Part shown: positions 43,693 to 53,876 of the stretch, piece after piece
How the letters are laid out: each line of letters starts with the position of its first letter
Position numbering within the stretch: position 1 is the stretch's first letter
NCBI GenBank assembly: GCA_012064385.1
Contig: QRDG01000855.1
Span: 87,870 to 151,869 of the forward strand
Direction of reading: 5' to 3'
Source of the DNA: Puccinellia tenuiflora
Lineage: Eukaryota > Streptophyta > Magnoliopsida > Poales > Poaceae
Length of the DNA stretch: 64,000 nt
The notes under the pieces: model-generated
The model's database searches: none
What the model saw: only the letters and a program-made list of their open reading frames with translations
What the model was told of the DNA's origin: nothing
Position numbers and translations under genes: made by a program

Positions 43693-46001
43693 TCACGATT
43701 GGTTGCGATTAAGCATACTCTGGAAGGAAATGTACAAGTCTTTGTGCTCTGTTCCAAAAATCTCCTCTGCTTTTGACAGTGTGTCCTGTACAAATAGATC
43801 AAACAGAAAACATCACATTACATAATTTGTGGACAGTAATTAACTGAGTGGTTGTAAATACGGGTAAACAACGCTACCTCTCGCGATTGTTTCTGCGCAT
43901 TGAATTCCTTGATGTTTGCCAAGAAAGCTCCAAATTGCTCATAAGAAAGTCGAGTCCTGGTATTTTGTGGCCACAACTCTTACGAGATGAACAAACTATA
44001 AATTTTCTGAATAGTGTCAACAGCATAGTAACTAACCGTGCTTGTCGGAAGAACTCCTTTCCATCTATACGAGGTCGTCCTGGTCAGATAAGAAAACACA
44101 AACGCGTTCAGGACTATCACAAGTGAGTACCAGACCCCCATTAAAGATTCACTGTGTAAAACCTGTGAATGAGCGGCGTTCAGGAGAGACAGGTGCTGAA
44201 TACTGATTACTTGATCCATTCCATGATGAAAATGTTGATTGGCTTTCAGTCCGAGATTTTGTAGGTGATGTCGGACCAGAATAGAACTTCGGAGTGGATG
44301 GACCAGTTGAATAGGCAAGTGGGGAAGCGCCCGAGAATGAAATAATTGGTGTTGAACCAGGAGTTATATTTGAGGCTACATATGGTGTGATTGAGAACTG
44401 GTATCCTGTGAATGTTTCCATAGTAAGCGACTGATGGTCGAAAAATAACATGTGATATGTGTTATGATTTAAAGTAAGAGTTAACTAATGCGACCTTGGG
44501 ATGATTCGGTGATTGTGGATCTGCTGGAAGTATTTGAAGAGGCACGGCTGCTTGAAAATTCATCTGTCAATTCAAATATTGAAACTGAAATCAAGGAAAA
44601 GACACAACTATGGCTCAAAAGAAGCGGCTTTGAAATTTGTGAGGTTAACCGACACCTTTCCCTGGAGAAATTCGAGCACTCGAATTATTTTCTACATCTA
44701 CATCACGATCTTCGCCTGTCTCTGATAATTGCTGTGAAGTTATGCAGGTAATGTTTTTTGTCACTAAACAAGACCAGCACAATAGAAACTAGAAATCTTC
44801 GAATAGAAAAGATGATTTTGATCAATAAGACTCACCAATAAATTATCTTCACTAAGTGATTTCATCAGCTGCTTCTTAAATGCCTCCAACTGCAAAGAAC
44901 AAAAGACCTTGAGTAATGTCTCAACAATGAAACTAAAAAAATCATATTAATGTTGATTCTTGAACAATCTGAGCTTGTACTATGTTTGTAATAATTAGTT
45001 AGTGTACCCCAAACAATTTGATTAATAAAACCAAGAGTAAATAGTCATGAAACAGTATTTTGCCCAAGACAACTTCACAGTAGAACATTCCTAGTTTCCA
45101 CGCCACAGTGAAGAATCAAATTATAGATTTGTGTAACTAACAGTAAAGCAATCGTCATCCACCGATCTTACTTCAATTCTTTCGATTTTTTCCCACAAAA
45201 CTGGTTAGCTATTTGATCTTCTAAAATATTATGTCAAAACTAGCTGCACCTTCTGGTTGAAGCTGTGAAATTTCCATTATGCAACTTTGGTAATTCAATC
45301 ACAAGGGCAACATTCGATCAGAGTGACACTAAAATACACAGAAATTTGTGACGGTGCAGTGTGAAGGCAAATTTCATGAAATTGCAGAGTTTTCAACCCC
45401 ACCTCCACCAATTTTCTACCACATGAGCAAACGACATCACAGCTTTAGGCACTAAAATCCACATTCCTAATCAAAATTAGCAAGGTTCAGCAATAATCCA
45501 CGCTAAAATCCAAACATTGTGATGAGAAATCACAGGAAACACACTAAGATCGGGGCTGAAAGATACACAAGAATCGCACCTTTGCCAAGTTCCTCGACAG
45601 CTTCTTGGCCGTGACGGCGAGCGTGTCCCTCTCCTTCACCAGCCTCACCTACAAACCGAGAATCAAACACTACCAGATAAGTACAGGTCTTCAATTTCAC
45701 GGGCACAGACGTCTCGGCGACAGGAACGCACGTTGTCCTCGAGGGCGGCGAGGAGGCGCGCGTCGGAGTCGGCGAGGCGGGCACGGAGGTCGGCCTCGGA
45801 GCGGTCGCGGTCGGCGAGGTCCCGGTGGAGGCGCGCGACGTCGGCCTCGAGGCGGGAGACGCGGGAGGAGATGGCCATGGAGGTGATCTTGCGCGCGACG
45901 TCCAGCTGCTCGTACGGGTCGGTGGGGATCACGGCCAGGATCTCCTCCGGCAGGTGGAAGTCCACCCCCGTCGCCGCCCCCGAGGCCTCGTGCCTCGCCA
46001 T
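43693..46001 (-). CDS. Coiled-coil protein of the At4g15545 family, nine exons, 338 aa
   Basis: Minus-strand exons: 46001-45732, 45648-45580, 44889-44836, 44731-44656, 44584-44495, 44405-44163, 44079-44037, 43956-43878 and 43785-43693. All introns are GT-AG; phases join to 1017 nt. The N-terminus has DFHLPEEILAVIPTDPYEQLD and KITSMAISSRVSRLE, then a heptad-rich coiled coil to about residue 120 (RDTLAVTAKKLSRNLAKLE). A Ser/Thr/Pro-rich middle follows (QFSITPYVASNITPGSTP). The C-terminus is highly conserved: PRIDGKEFFRQARTRLSYEQF, FLANIKEFNAQKQSRE, ISFQSMLNRN. This is the plant-wide family listed as uncharacterized protein At4g15545; to my recollection Arabidopsis members were reported as NAI2-interacting proteins linked to ER bodies. 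It looks intact. Confidence 0.92.
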
Positions 46002-46410
46002 CGCCGGCGCCGACGCCTGAGACGGGCAGGCACGTGAGCTCTCCGCCTACACGGGTGGTGGTTGCGGCGGTCGTCGCCGGCGCCGGGAAGGACAAGACTG
46101 GAAATTTTTATTTGTTCTTGGAAAGTGATGGGGATTGGCAGCTGTATACTGTTGAGGCTCCAACGCATTCTCCATGCTTGCTCCGTCTTTTGGCTTCATT
46201 TCTTCCATTTCTTCTTAATAAATTTTCTACTAATCCTTTATTGGAAAAGTGTAATGTTCTTGTCAGCCCTTTTGGTCTTCTATTAGTGGCACATTCTTGC
46301 AGTCGCACCCACAAGATTAAACAGGGGTTGGTAGGAATGGCTCATGAGAAAATTATGTGACTTTAGTATATTGTATGACTTGAATGGCCATTGATATTTG
46401 AAAATCTCTT
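46002..46410. other. 5' flank of the coiled-coil gene
   Basis: GC-rich to about 46100 (5' UTR and core promoter of the minus-strand gene), then T-rich. No other gene is supported. Confidence 0.45.
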
Positions 46411-46423
46411 TGCAGGACGCGTT

Positions 46424-47454
46424 CCTCCTCGAAATAGGCTTTTGCCCCACTTTATAAATAAAGCCACACGGCCAAACAGATACAAAGTGACGAGGGATCC
46501 TCTTACAAAGCAGATCAAAGATAACAAAGAAAGTACAAGAGTAGTCACACCCCGACGAAACAACCGAAACTACTAACTAGAGGTGTCACCACACCACCTT
46601 GTGAAATCACCGGACGTAGTCGCACCACACCCACCAAGTTGTCGCTAGAAAAGGTTGCCTGCCTTCTCACTCCGGGCCGTGGAGCGCCGATCCTGCCAGC
46701 GTGCAACGAGGACGGAGAACGGTACAGACATAGTCACGTGTATAAGATAGGAGGCCACCGAGAATACCCCTGGCCAGCGTCGGAGGTGTCTCGAACCAGG
46801 ATCTGAACTCGCCCACCGATAACAACGAACCGAGACTGAAGGTAACCGGAACTCCGCGACGACGCCCTCAAGAGGGTGACGACGGCACGACGCAACAGGT
46901 CGCCGTCGTCGAGACCACGATGGTCTAGGGTTTTCACTCGGAGCCCTAATGCGGAGAAGGTAACCACAACGGCGCCCCCAAGAGGGTTACGACACCCGCA
47001 GGCATCGCTGCCGTTGGCGCCGAAACGCTGGGCTTTCGCCCGGAAAAACCTTCCCACCACAGCCGGTATCTCGGATCCCCCCGTTGTGATCAAGCCGGCC
47101 TCCATAACACGATCTGGGAGTCGCCTTTGCCGAAGCGCCGCCAACACCAGGTTCCCCGTCGTCCGCTCCTCGCCATCCACACAGCCAAGGATAGAACCAC
47201 CACCAGCGCAGCGCCGCTCGTCGGAGAGCCGGACGCCCGGTCCACCTTCCAGGGCCGCCGCCCCGGCCTCCAAGCTCACGTCGACGAGCCGGCAACACTT
47301 TTGGAAGGATAGGGGCAGGCATGGCTAGATCTGAGCCCGCCTGGCTCAGATCCTACGCGATTGAGGCCAGCGGAGGAGATGGCGTGGCCTCGGAGGACAG
47401 CAAGTACGACGAACGCAGCGCTCTCGCGTCGTCCCCAAGCCGTCCTGCTCCCAA
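46424..47454 (-). mobile_element. Short non-LTR-type retroelement insertion, 1031 bp
   Basis: The sequence is bracketed by a 13-bp direct repeat TGCAGGACGCGTT at 46411-46423 and 47455-47467, a size typical of target-primed (LINE/SINE) insertion. On the minus strand the end reads GGCTTTATTTATAAAGTGGGG followed by CAAAAGCC, a tail I associate with cereal LINE 3' ends. A 181-codon minus frame (46734-47279) shows no reverse transcriptase motifs. It may be a 5'-truncated or non-autonomous element. Confidence 0.55.
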
Positions 47455-47467
47455 TGCAGGACGCGTT

Positions 47468-47749
47468 GACCTTGAGCTATGCATTTCTAGGGAATTCTTT
47501 AACTGAAATAACGTCTTCCAAATATTGACAACAAATTAGTTCTTAAACAAGGCTAAAGGGGAAAATGGGCAGTTCCATTTTAGAAAAAAGAAAACGATGG
47601 TCATGGAAATGATACTGGGTTATTTTTGTTCTGGTAAGCTCTCCAGGCCTGGCCCGTGGTGTTCGGTTGGTGGGAGCTATCAGGGTCCTGGCCCGTTTGT
47701 GCTAGCGAAGCCACAGTGGCGCGGCGGGCACAGAGCGCAGGAAAGATTA
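47468..47749. other. Intergenic DNA upstream of U5
   Basis: About 280 bp without a gene. Includes ggcctggcccgtggtgttcgg and tcctggcccgtttgtgct, a small imperfect repeat. Confidence 0.4.
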
Positions 47750-47800
47750 GTACCACCTCGCTTGTGTAGGAGCTCCGGCTGCCGAGGGATGCCTATATAA
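47750..47800 (+). promoter_or_regulatory. Plant snRNA promoter: USE and TATA box
   Basis: GTACCACCTCG at 47750-47760 matches the plant upstream sequence element (consensus RTCCCACATCG). TATATAA at 47794-47800 follows after 33 bp. In plants this longer spacing (about four helical turns centre to centre) is the Pol II type used by U1, U2, U4 and U5; Pol III U6/U3 promoters have about ten bases less. Confidence 0.82.
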
Positions 47801-47825
47801 GGAGCCCCAGGGCGACAAGAGAAAT

Positions 47826-47953
47826 CACGCAGCTGCGCGGTGAGCACAAAGCGAACTATTCTTTCGCCTTTTACTAAAGAATACCGTGTGCACGCCGCAA
47901 ATAGCAGCATACGCTAATTTTTAAAGGGGATGCTCCTACTGCAGGAGGGCCCC
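47826..47953 (+). ncRNA. U5 spliceosomal snRNA
   Basis: The invariant U5 loop 1, CGCCTTTTACTAAAGA, lies at 47865-47880 within stem sequence GAACTATTCTTT ... AAAGAATACC. Outer stem bases GCACA and TGTGC flank it. A U-rich Sm-type site, CTAATTTTTAAAG, follows at about 47913-47925, then a terminal hairpin (GGGGATGCTCCT ... AGGAGGGCCCC) to about 47953. The start is placed 25-30 nt after the TATA box and is approximate. U5 aligns the exons during splicing in the U4/U6.U5 tri-snRNP. Given promoter, loop, Sm site and 3' hairpin, this looks like a working gene, though copy status in the genome is unknown. Confidence 0.88.
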
Positions 47954-49135
47954 ACAATTCCGAATATAAATTTTTACTTAGATGGATGAAATCGAAATTT
48001 GAAATGTACGACAGGGTTGCTGTGTAGAATTCATCGTTCAGTACAAACAGCGCTTTGTGGTTATTCGATAATTCGTTTTTGTTATTGGTTTCAGTAAACA
48101 TTTCACCCGTCTGTTTGTACTGAAGCCATCCGCTGCTACTCCCAGATTACTCGGAAGGGGGAAAAACGCAGGTGCATATGGCACATTGCAGTTCAACAAA
48201 ATAAACCAACCATTGGTTGGATCCGAAAGAAGGACCACCAAATTTTGCTGACTGAAATCATGCAAACGATGTTTCGGACTCACGAATGAAGCTTCATATA
48301 CATAAATGAACAATGTATGTACACGGGCGACTACACTGAAGTATTCTACGAAGATGAACACTGCACTAAGATTGTTAGCCTCAAACTAAAGGGGTTTGTA
48401 CAGCATCGACGTCCTGTGCTCCTTTCCTCATCACCTCGAAACATGATGCGCTCCACCTAATGCCTATCTAAACATATTTGTCGGAGGACGACGACATATT
48501 TGTTACCAGCGGGGTCCTTGCCATTGCTTGAGGTCTCGGCATCGTCGGCGTGCGGGTTACCAAAGCCTAAGGCCTCGACAATGTGCCGGAGCCTGAGGCC
48601 TCGGCAACGTCGGCGAGCAGGTTGCCGGAGTTACCGGCTTTCCACTAGACCAAACGCCTTCCCGCGACGCCCATTCAAACCCGGGTCTGCTTCTTTACCT
48701 CCTGCAATGGCGAGCAAAAGCACACGCACCCTGTACTTGCAAGAGAGGTGAAAAACTCTTCAACCACGCGCTGCACCTCACACCTCGCCGAAGCGATGGA
48801 CTCCTCCACCAAGTTCCTCTGGGCTGGCCAGCGGCTCGTCCGACGACGAACCCGAATAGCTGTCTTCGGGCTCCTCCCCCCGTGAGGTCAACAAAGTTAC
48901 CCCAGCTCTGTGCGCTGTGGAAAGCTCCTCCCGTGCCTCAGTCGGTATGAGGTCGATTGAGGCCGCTGTGGACAACATCTCCTCCGAGTCCCACGACGCA
49001 GGTCGATTGAGCTACCCGAGCCACGGTCGCTCTCTCCGAGTCCGACTGCGCGAGATCCACGAAGGTCCCCCATGCCCGATCTCCCATGGGTTCTGTGTTG
49101 TGTGGCATTGTACGAATCCTAAATAAACAAATGGC
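47954..49135. other. Intergenic DNA, nothing recognised
   Basis: About 1.2 kb. A GC-rich part (48500-49090) has repeated gcctcggcaacgtcggcg-like words and open frames on both strands, none with known motifs. It may be remnants of a transposon. Confidence 0.4.
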
Positions 49136-49140
49136 CATGT

Positions 49141-51554
49141 TGAAAGTGCATGGTTGCCCCCATGCATGGTTTTGGTAATTAATGACAATCTCTATGGACT
49201 AATGTTTGCATTGAGCTAATTGTAGGATGTGTCCATTTGCGTTGCTTGATCTCCATTTGTTGGAATCAAGGCTAAGGGAAGAAAAAGAAGAAGAAGTTTG
49301 TGTTGATCAAGGCTATGTGCGGATTGATCAACACTCAAGTTCAAGTGAAGTTATGCCGAAGAGAGCGTCTCCCATCTTGGTGTATGGGGGAGCGTCATGT
49401 GAATCTTCACCAAGCAAGGCGCAATCAAGAAAGGTTGTTCGTCTTGAGGAGATGAAGATCGTCTTCATCGACCTCAAGTGGATTAATGCGCAAGGCAAAG
49501 GTATGATCTTGATAGGGCTTTTATTTTACCGGTCTCATGATGTTAGTTGAGAGACCGGGTTATAGGATAGATAGCCGTACTATCAAGAGGGGCTCTCGAC
49601 CGAGTATCGTGATCGTATCATTCGTGGAGAAATCAAACCTTTGCATCCTTGCATCCTTACCATCATCTTTATTGGTTCTTATTTGGCTCTTATCGTAGTT
49701 TGGTCTTGGTGCTTATCGTTCTTGTCATGACAAGGCTAAGATCACCGAAAACGGTTTGCTTATGCGTCTTCAATTGTGTTTTCGGTATTGGAGATTTTGC
49801 CGGTTCATCCTTGTGGAAGGTTTCACCCTTCCAACACTTTGCAAAATCTCCTTTGCTCGTTTGCCTTTCTCAAAGGTTGCTTTTGTCGTCCTCTTTCGAA
49901 CAAAATTGGTTTTACTCTTTTCGGACTTCATTTGCAAAAGAGAAGTTTTTCGGTTTGCGAAAAAGAGCTTTTAAATGTTCCCCTTTTGGTTTTACAATAT
50001 TTTGTTGGACCATGATGTTTCTCTGCATAATCTTGTTGTGCTCATTGTGACGATTCCAATGAACCCAAGCTTATCGAAAACGGAGTCCATTTGCAAAAGA
50101 TATGGGTTATGCTTTTCTGCTGGAACTACCCCGGAGAGGGCCCGGAATCTCCGGCCCACCCCGGAATCTCCGGCCCTAGGACCCGGAGTCTCCGCCCCCT
50201 GATTTTTTCGTTGCCGAACGTCGTCGCTGCGGTGCGGTACTGGACTGGGGTCCGGAGGTACCCCGGAGATGGACCGGAGTCTCCGGCCCAAGGGACCTGG
50301 AATCTCCGGCCCCAGGTTTTTCTCCGCTCTTTGCATCTGTGTGGTGCGCCTCTGGATAGGGGTCCGGAGCTACCCCGGAGGGTGCCCGGAGTCTCCGGCC
50401 TGGCCGGAGTCTCCGGCCCCAAGGACCGGAATCTCCGGCCTCCCCGATGACCCAGCAGGCCGGAGTCTCCGGTCACTTACTCCGGAGTCTCCGGCCTGGA
50501 CAGGCTCCAACGGCTAGTTTTTGGGGAGGCTATAAAAGCCTCCTTCCCCCAAAAAACCTGGTTACATACCTTGCTCACTTGTTCTTGCTCTTCCCCTTTG
50601 CTCTAATCCTTGTGAGCTTGATTCCTCTCTTCCCCTCCAATGATTCTTGCCCAAATTTAGGGTTTCAAGAGAGGAGATCTAGATCTACCATTCCACCAAT
50701 CAAATTCTCCTCTAAGTGAGGGGAACCTTGTGGATCTAGATTTGGGGTTGCTTTGTGTTCATCCCCTTTGTTCTTCCTCTCTTAATCCCCCCAAAGCATT
50801 TGTTGCTTGGTTGGAATTTGAGAGTGAAGGACTTGACCACTTCGTGTGTTCTTGCCTCTTGCATTAGTTGCATCGGGTTGCTCTCTCCACGGTGATACGT
50901 GAAGTTGAAGGTTGAAGAGCTTGTTACTCTTGGGTGCATTGTGTTCCCAAGAGCTTGTTGCCTCTTGGGTGCATCGTGTACCCTAGACGGTTGGAGGTGC
51001 CGCGAAGACTTCGAGTTGTGAAGCTTCAGCACGAGTTTGGGAGCCCCCAATTGAGTTGTGGGTGTGTGCCCCAAGAGTTGTAAAAGGGCTCCGGAATCCG
51101 CACCGAAGGATTCCGATAGTGGAAGGTGAACCAATCCCTTGGGTGAGGTTCATCGGAGAATAGGGTGAGGCCTTTGTGGCATCTTGAGTAGGCCTTTTGT
51201 GGCGAGCTCACACCCCTCCAACGAGACGTACTCCCTTAACAAGGAGGAACTCGGGAATACATCCTCGTCTCCGCGTGCCTCGGTTATTTCTATACCCGAG
51301 CTTTACTTATGCAATTTACATTGTGATAGCCTTCGTGCTTGAAGTTCATATCTAGCTATCACCTTGTTGCTTTAATTGCTTAGCATAAGTTTGTTGGTGC
51401 ACATAGGTGAGCCTAGTAATTAGGTTGTTGGCTTGTTAATTTAAACACATAGTTTTATTCCGCAATTATCAAGCCCCTAATTAGAAAAAGTTTTAATCGC
51501 CTATTCACCCCCCCCCCCCCTCTAGGCGACATCCGGGCTTAGCTTGTTCTTTCA
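49141..51554 (+). repeat. 5' LTR of the gag-only element
   Basis: 2414 bp, TG...CA. It contains the CCGGAGTCTCCGGCC repeat block (50126-50520), a likely TATA region at ggctataaaagcc (50530-50542), and a run of 13 C near 51508-51520 that is 8 C in the other LTR. The small frames inside (for example 49227-49550) are duplicated in the 3' LTR. Confidence 0.93.
50126..50520. repeat. Palindromic repeat cluster CCGGAGTCTCCGGCC in the LTR
   Basis: About 15 copies of CCGGARTCTCCGGCC or half copies, each self-complementary, just upstream of the LTR TATA box. The copy in the 3' LTR is at 57645-58025. They give overlapping Pro/Gly/Ser/Arg frames on both strands that are not genes. Confidence 0.85.
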
Positions 51555-51568
51555 ATTGGTATCAGAGT
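51555..51568 (+). other. Primer binding site of the gag-only element
   Basis: ATTGGTATCAGAGT follows the 5' LTR directly, matching the initiator Met-tRNA site (TGGTATCAGAGC) except for the last base. Confidence 0.9.
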
Positions 51569-51608
51569 CTCGTCTCTCTTGTTTGGATTTTCCGCCTAGA
51601 GAGTTAAG

Positions 51609-53876
51609 ATGTCGTCTAGGGATTTAGTGCACAATTCCTTGTTTAGATTTAATGGCACAAATTTTAATATTTGGAAAACTCATATGCTTAGTCACTTACG
51701 GGTCTTGGACCCCGATATTGAGCGGATCTTAGATATAGGTTTTTCTCCTCCAAAGGACTACGAAAGTACAACTTTAGAGGATGAGAAAAACTTATATCTA
51801 GATGCTCTAGCATCTAACGAGTTTTGCAAGTTTGTGAGTGTAGTTGTGTTTGAGTCAATCATGCCTCTCCGGGATGTCCATGAGCTTTGGACCAAGCTTC
51901 AAGAAAAATATGGAGTGTCCAACACTTTTGAGGATGATTGCTCTCCCTCCACCTCCGGCCGTGACGAGTTCTCATCTTCGTCTACTTCACCAAAATGTGG
52001 TAAGCCACAATCCAATATGATGGTGAGTAGTGATAGGTCTTGCAATATTGATAGTGAGCTATTCTTTGATAATCTTTTATCTCTAGCTTGTTGCAATGCC
52101 TCATCTTTGGACTTAAACTCTTTTAGCACTCCTAATGTCATACATGCTAGTGTTGATAGTCCTTGTATATCATCCAAAAATTGCTTAGATAAATCTAATG
52201 ATGATATGCTTGCTTTATCTTGTTCCAATGATAAAAATGCTTGTGTTCCCTCTAACTCTTGCATGAATATTAATGTAGAGGAAACCCAATTAATTGTGGA
52301 ACAAGATTTGAACTTGAGTAGTTCAAAAATTAATTATTCTTCTTCATCCACCTCTCATTGTCTCATGGCTAAATCTTCTTCTAGTAATGACAATGATGAT
52401 AATAATGATGAAGAAGATAATATGGAAAAAGTTAATGCCCTTCTTCAAAATAAAGGTCTAATGATTCTCAAAGCCCTTCCTAGTAATAAAAGTGCCCAAT
52501 CTAACCTCTTTGAAATCATGAGCACTCTTATTGAGCGTGGGGAAACTATTGAGGCCTTGGAAGCAAGCCTAGAAGAAAAGGGTAAGATCGAAAGAGATGA
52601 TGCTATGGAAAAAGCATCATTAGAAGATGCTCTTGTGGAAGAGCAAGAGACTCGTGCTTCTCTAGAGGAGAAACTAGAATCTACCGAGGAGTCTCATAAT
52701 GATATAATTGCTAAAATCATTAAAGAACGTGACCATGCCATTGCTAAATATAAGGTCACGAAAAATGAAAATGCTAGATTAAATGAAGATCTTGCTAAGC
52801 TTTCTTCTTCTATCCCTAATGCTAATGATGCTTGTGCTACTAACTCCATTTCTTGTGAAGCATCTACTTTGAAGGAGAACGTTGAGCTAAGGGCTCAACT
52901 TGAGTTGCTAACTAGCAAGTATAGGGAGTTGGAAGAAAGTCATAAAAAGCTATCTAGCTCTAATGATGATCTTCTAGCTTCCTATGCTAGTCTAAAGTTA
53001 GCTCATGAGGCCATCACTAAAAAGGTAACATCTAGTGAGCCTCATGTGAATATTAGCACAACTTTAATTAATAATGCTATATTGCCATGTGCTAGTCCTA
53101 GTAGTTCATCCACTAAAAATGTTGGTACATCTTGTGATGAACTACTTGCTTTGCCTTGTTGCTCTAACAACGATGCATCTACCTCCTCTAGTACTTGTGT
53201 TGTCACTAACCATGTAGAGAAAAGAGGAGAGCTCAAGGCCCAAGCCACTTCTTTGAAGAAAGGCTTGGAAAAGCGTCATGAAGGGAAGCGTGCACTTGAC
53301 AACATGTTGAGTGTGCAACAATCCCCTAATGACAAGAGTGGACTTGGATTCAACTCCAACATCAAGAACAAGTCCAAGGTTGAGAAGAAGAAGGGCCAAG
53401 TTCAAGTCAAGAATCCGTCCAAGATCACTTGCTTCAAGGTCAAGGTTGAAGGGCACCACGTTCGGGATTGCCCAATGAAGAAGAAGAAGCCTTTTAGTGA
53501 TAAGCAACTAGGGAAGCGGCCTTTTATTCAATCTCGTGCTCAACCACGAGTTGAACAAAGGCCACCTCCTAAGAAGACTCAAGTCAATGCTCCTCAAGTG
53601 GAGGAGCCTATTAAGAAGAAGAAGAAGAAGAGTCGGTGTTGCTACCTTTGCCGTGGCAAAGGTCATTTTGCTTCTTCATGCACTATCGGTATCTCTTCCT
53701 CTCCTATAATAATTGATGATGCATATTCTCTTAGGAAGGATAGAGTTGGCAATGTGTTTGCCAAGTATGTGGGAGCTCAAAGTGGTGGCATGAAAAGCAC
53801 CATTTGGGTTCCCAAGCCTATTGTGACTAACCTCTTAGGACCCAACTTGGTTGGGGACCAACAAGCTTCAACTTGA
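51609..53876 (+). CDS. Gag protein of the non-autonomous element, 755 aa
   Basis: An uninterrupted frame starting MSSRDLVHNSLFRFNGTNF shortly after the primer site. The N-terminus has the UBN2-type gag core (FNIWKTHMLSHL, LWTKLQEKYG). A Ser/Asn/Asp-rich region follows, then a coiled coil (about 310-480) related to that of the gag at 10.6-11.1 kb (AMEKASLEDALVEEQETRASL, HAIAKYK). Near residue 615 a first zinc-knuckle-like motif, CFKVKVEGHHVRDC, has Val where the second Cys should be. Near residue 680 a complete CX2CX4HX4C knuckle, CYLCRGKGHFASSC, is present. The end (VFAKYVGAQSGG, STIWVPKPIVTN) matches the gag C-terminus of SIRE-type elements, but pol does not follow. Confidence 0.9.
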   Translation: MSSRDLVHNSLFRFNGTNFNIWKTHMLSHLRVLDPDIERILDIGFSPPKDYESTTLEDEKNLYLDALASNEFCKFVSVVVFESIMPLRDVHELWTKLQEKYGVSNTFEDDCSPSTSGRDEFSSSSTSPKCGKPQSNMMVSSDRSCNIDSELFFDNLLSLACCNASSLDLNSFSTPNVIHASVDSPCISSKNCLDKSNDDMLALSCSNDKNACVPSNSCMNINVEETQLIVEQDLNLSSSKINYSSSSTSHCLMAKSSSSNDNDDNNDEEDNMEKVNALLQNKGLMILKALPSNKSAQSNLFEIMSTLIERGETIEALEASLEEKGKIERDDAMEKASLEDALVEEQETRASLEEKLESTEESHNDIIAKIIKERDHAIAKYKVTKNENARLNEDLAKLSSSIPNANDACATNSISCEASTLKENVELRAQLELLTSKYRELEESHKKLSSSNDDLLASYASLKLAHEAITKKVTSSEPHVNISTTLINNAILPCASPSSSSTKNVGTSCDELLALPCCSNNDASTSSSTCVVTNHVEKRGELKAQATSLKKGLEKRHEGKRALDNMLSVQQSPNDKSGLGFNSNIKNKSKVEKKKGQVQVKNPSKITCFKVKVEGHHVRDCPMKKKKPFSDKQLGKRPFIQSRAQPRVEQRPPPKKTQVNAPQVEEPIKKKKKKSRCCYLCRGKGHFASSCTIGISSSPIIIDDAYSLRKDRVGNVFAKYVGAQSGGMKSTIWVPKPIVTNLLGPNLVGDQQAST

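Noticed and set aside
46734..47279. A 181-codon minus-strand frame as a possible gene
   Set aside because: It is inside an insertion bounded by a 13-bp duplication and has no recognised domain; kept only as part of the mobile element.
49227..50050. Small frames repeated almost identically at 49.2-50.5 and 56.7-58.0 kb as paired genes
   Set aside because: They are parts of the two LTR copies and carry no protein features.
52000..52460. Ser/Asn/Asp-rich stretch in the gag as a separate gene or prion-like domain
   Set aside because: It lies within one uninterrupted gag frame, and the related gag at 10.4-10.6 kb has a similar acidic, Ser-rich linker.
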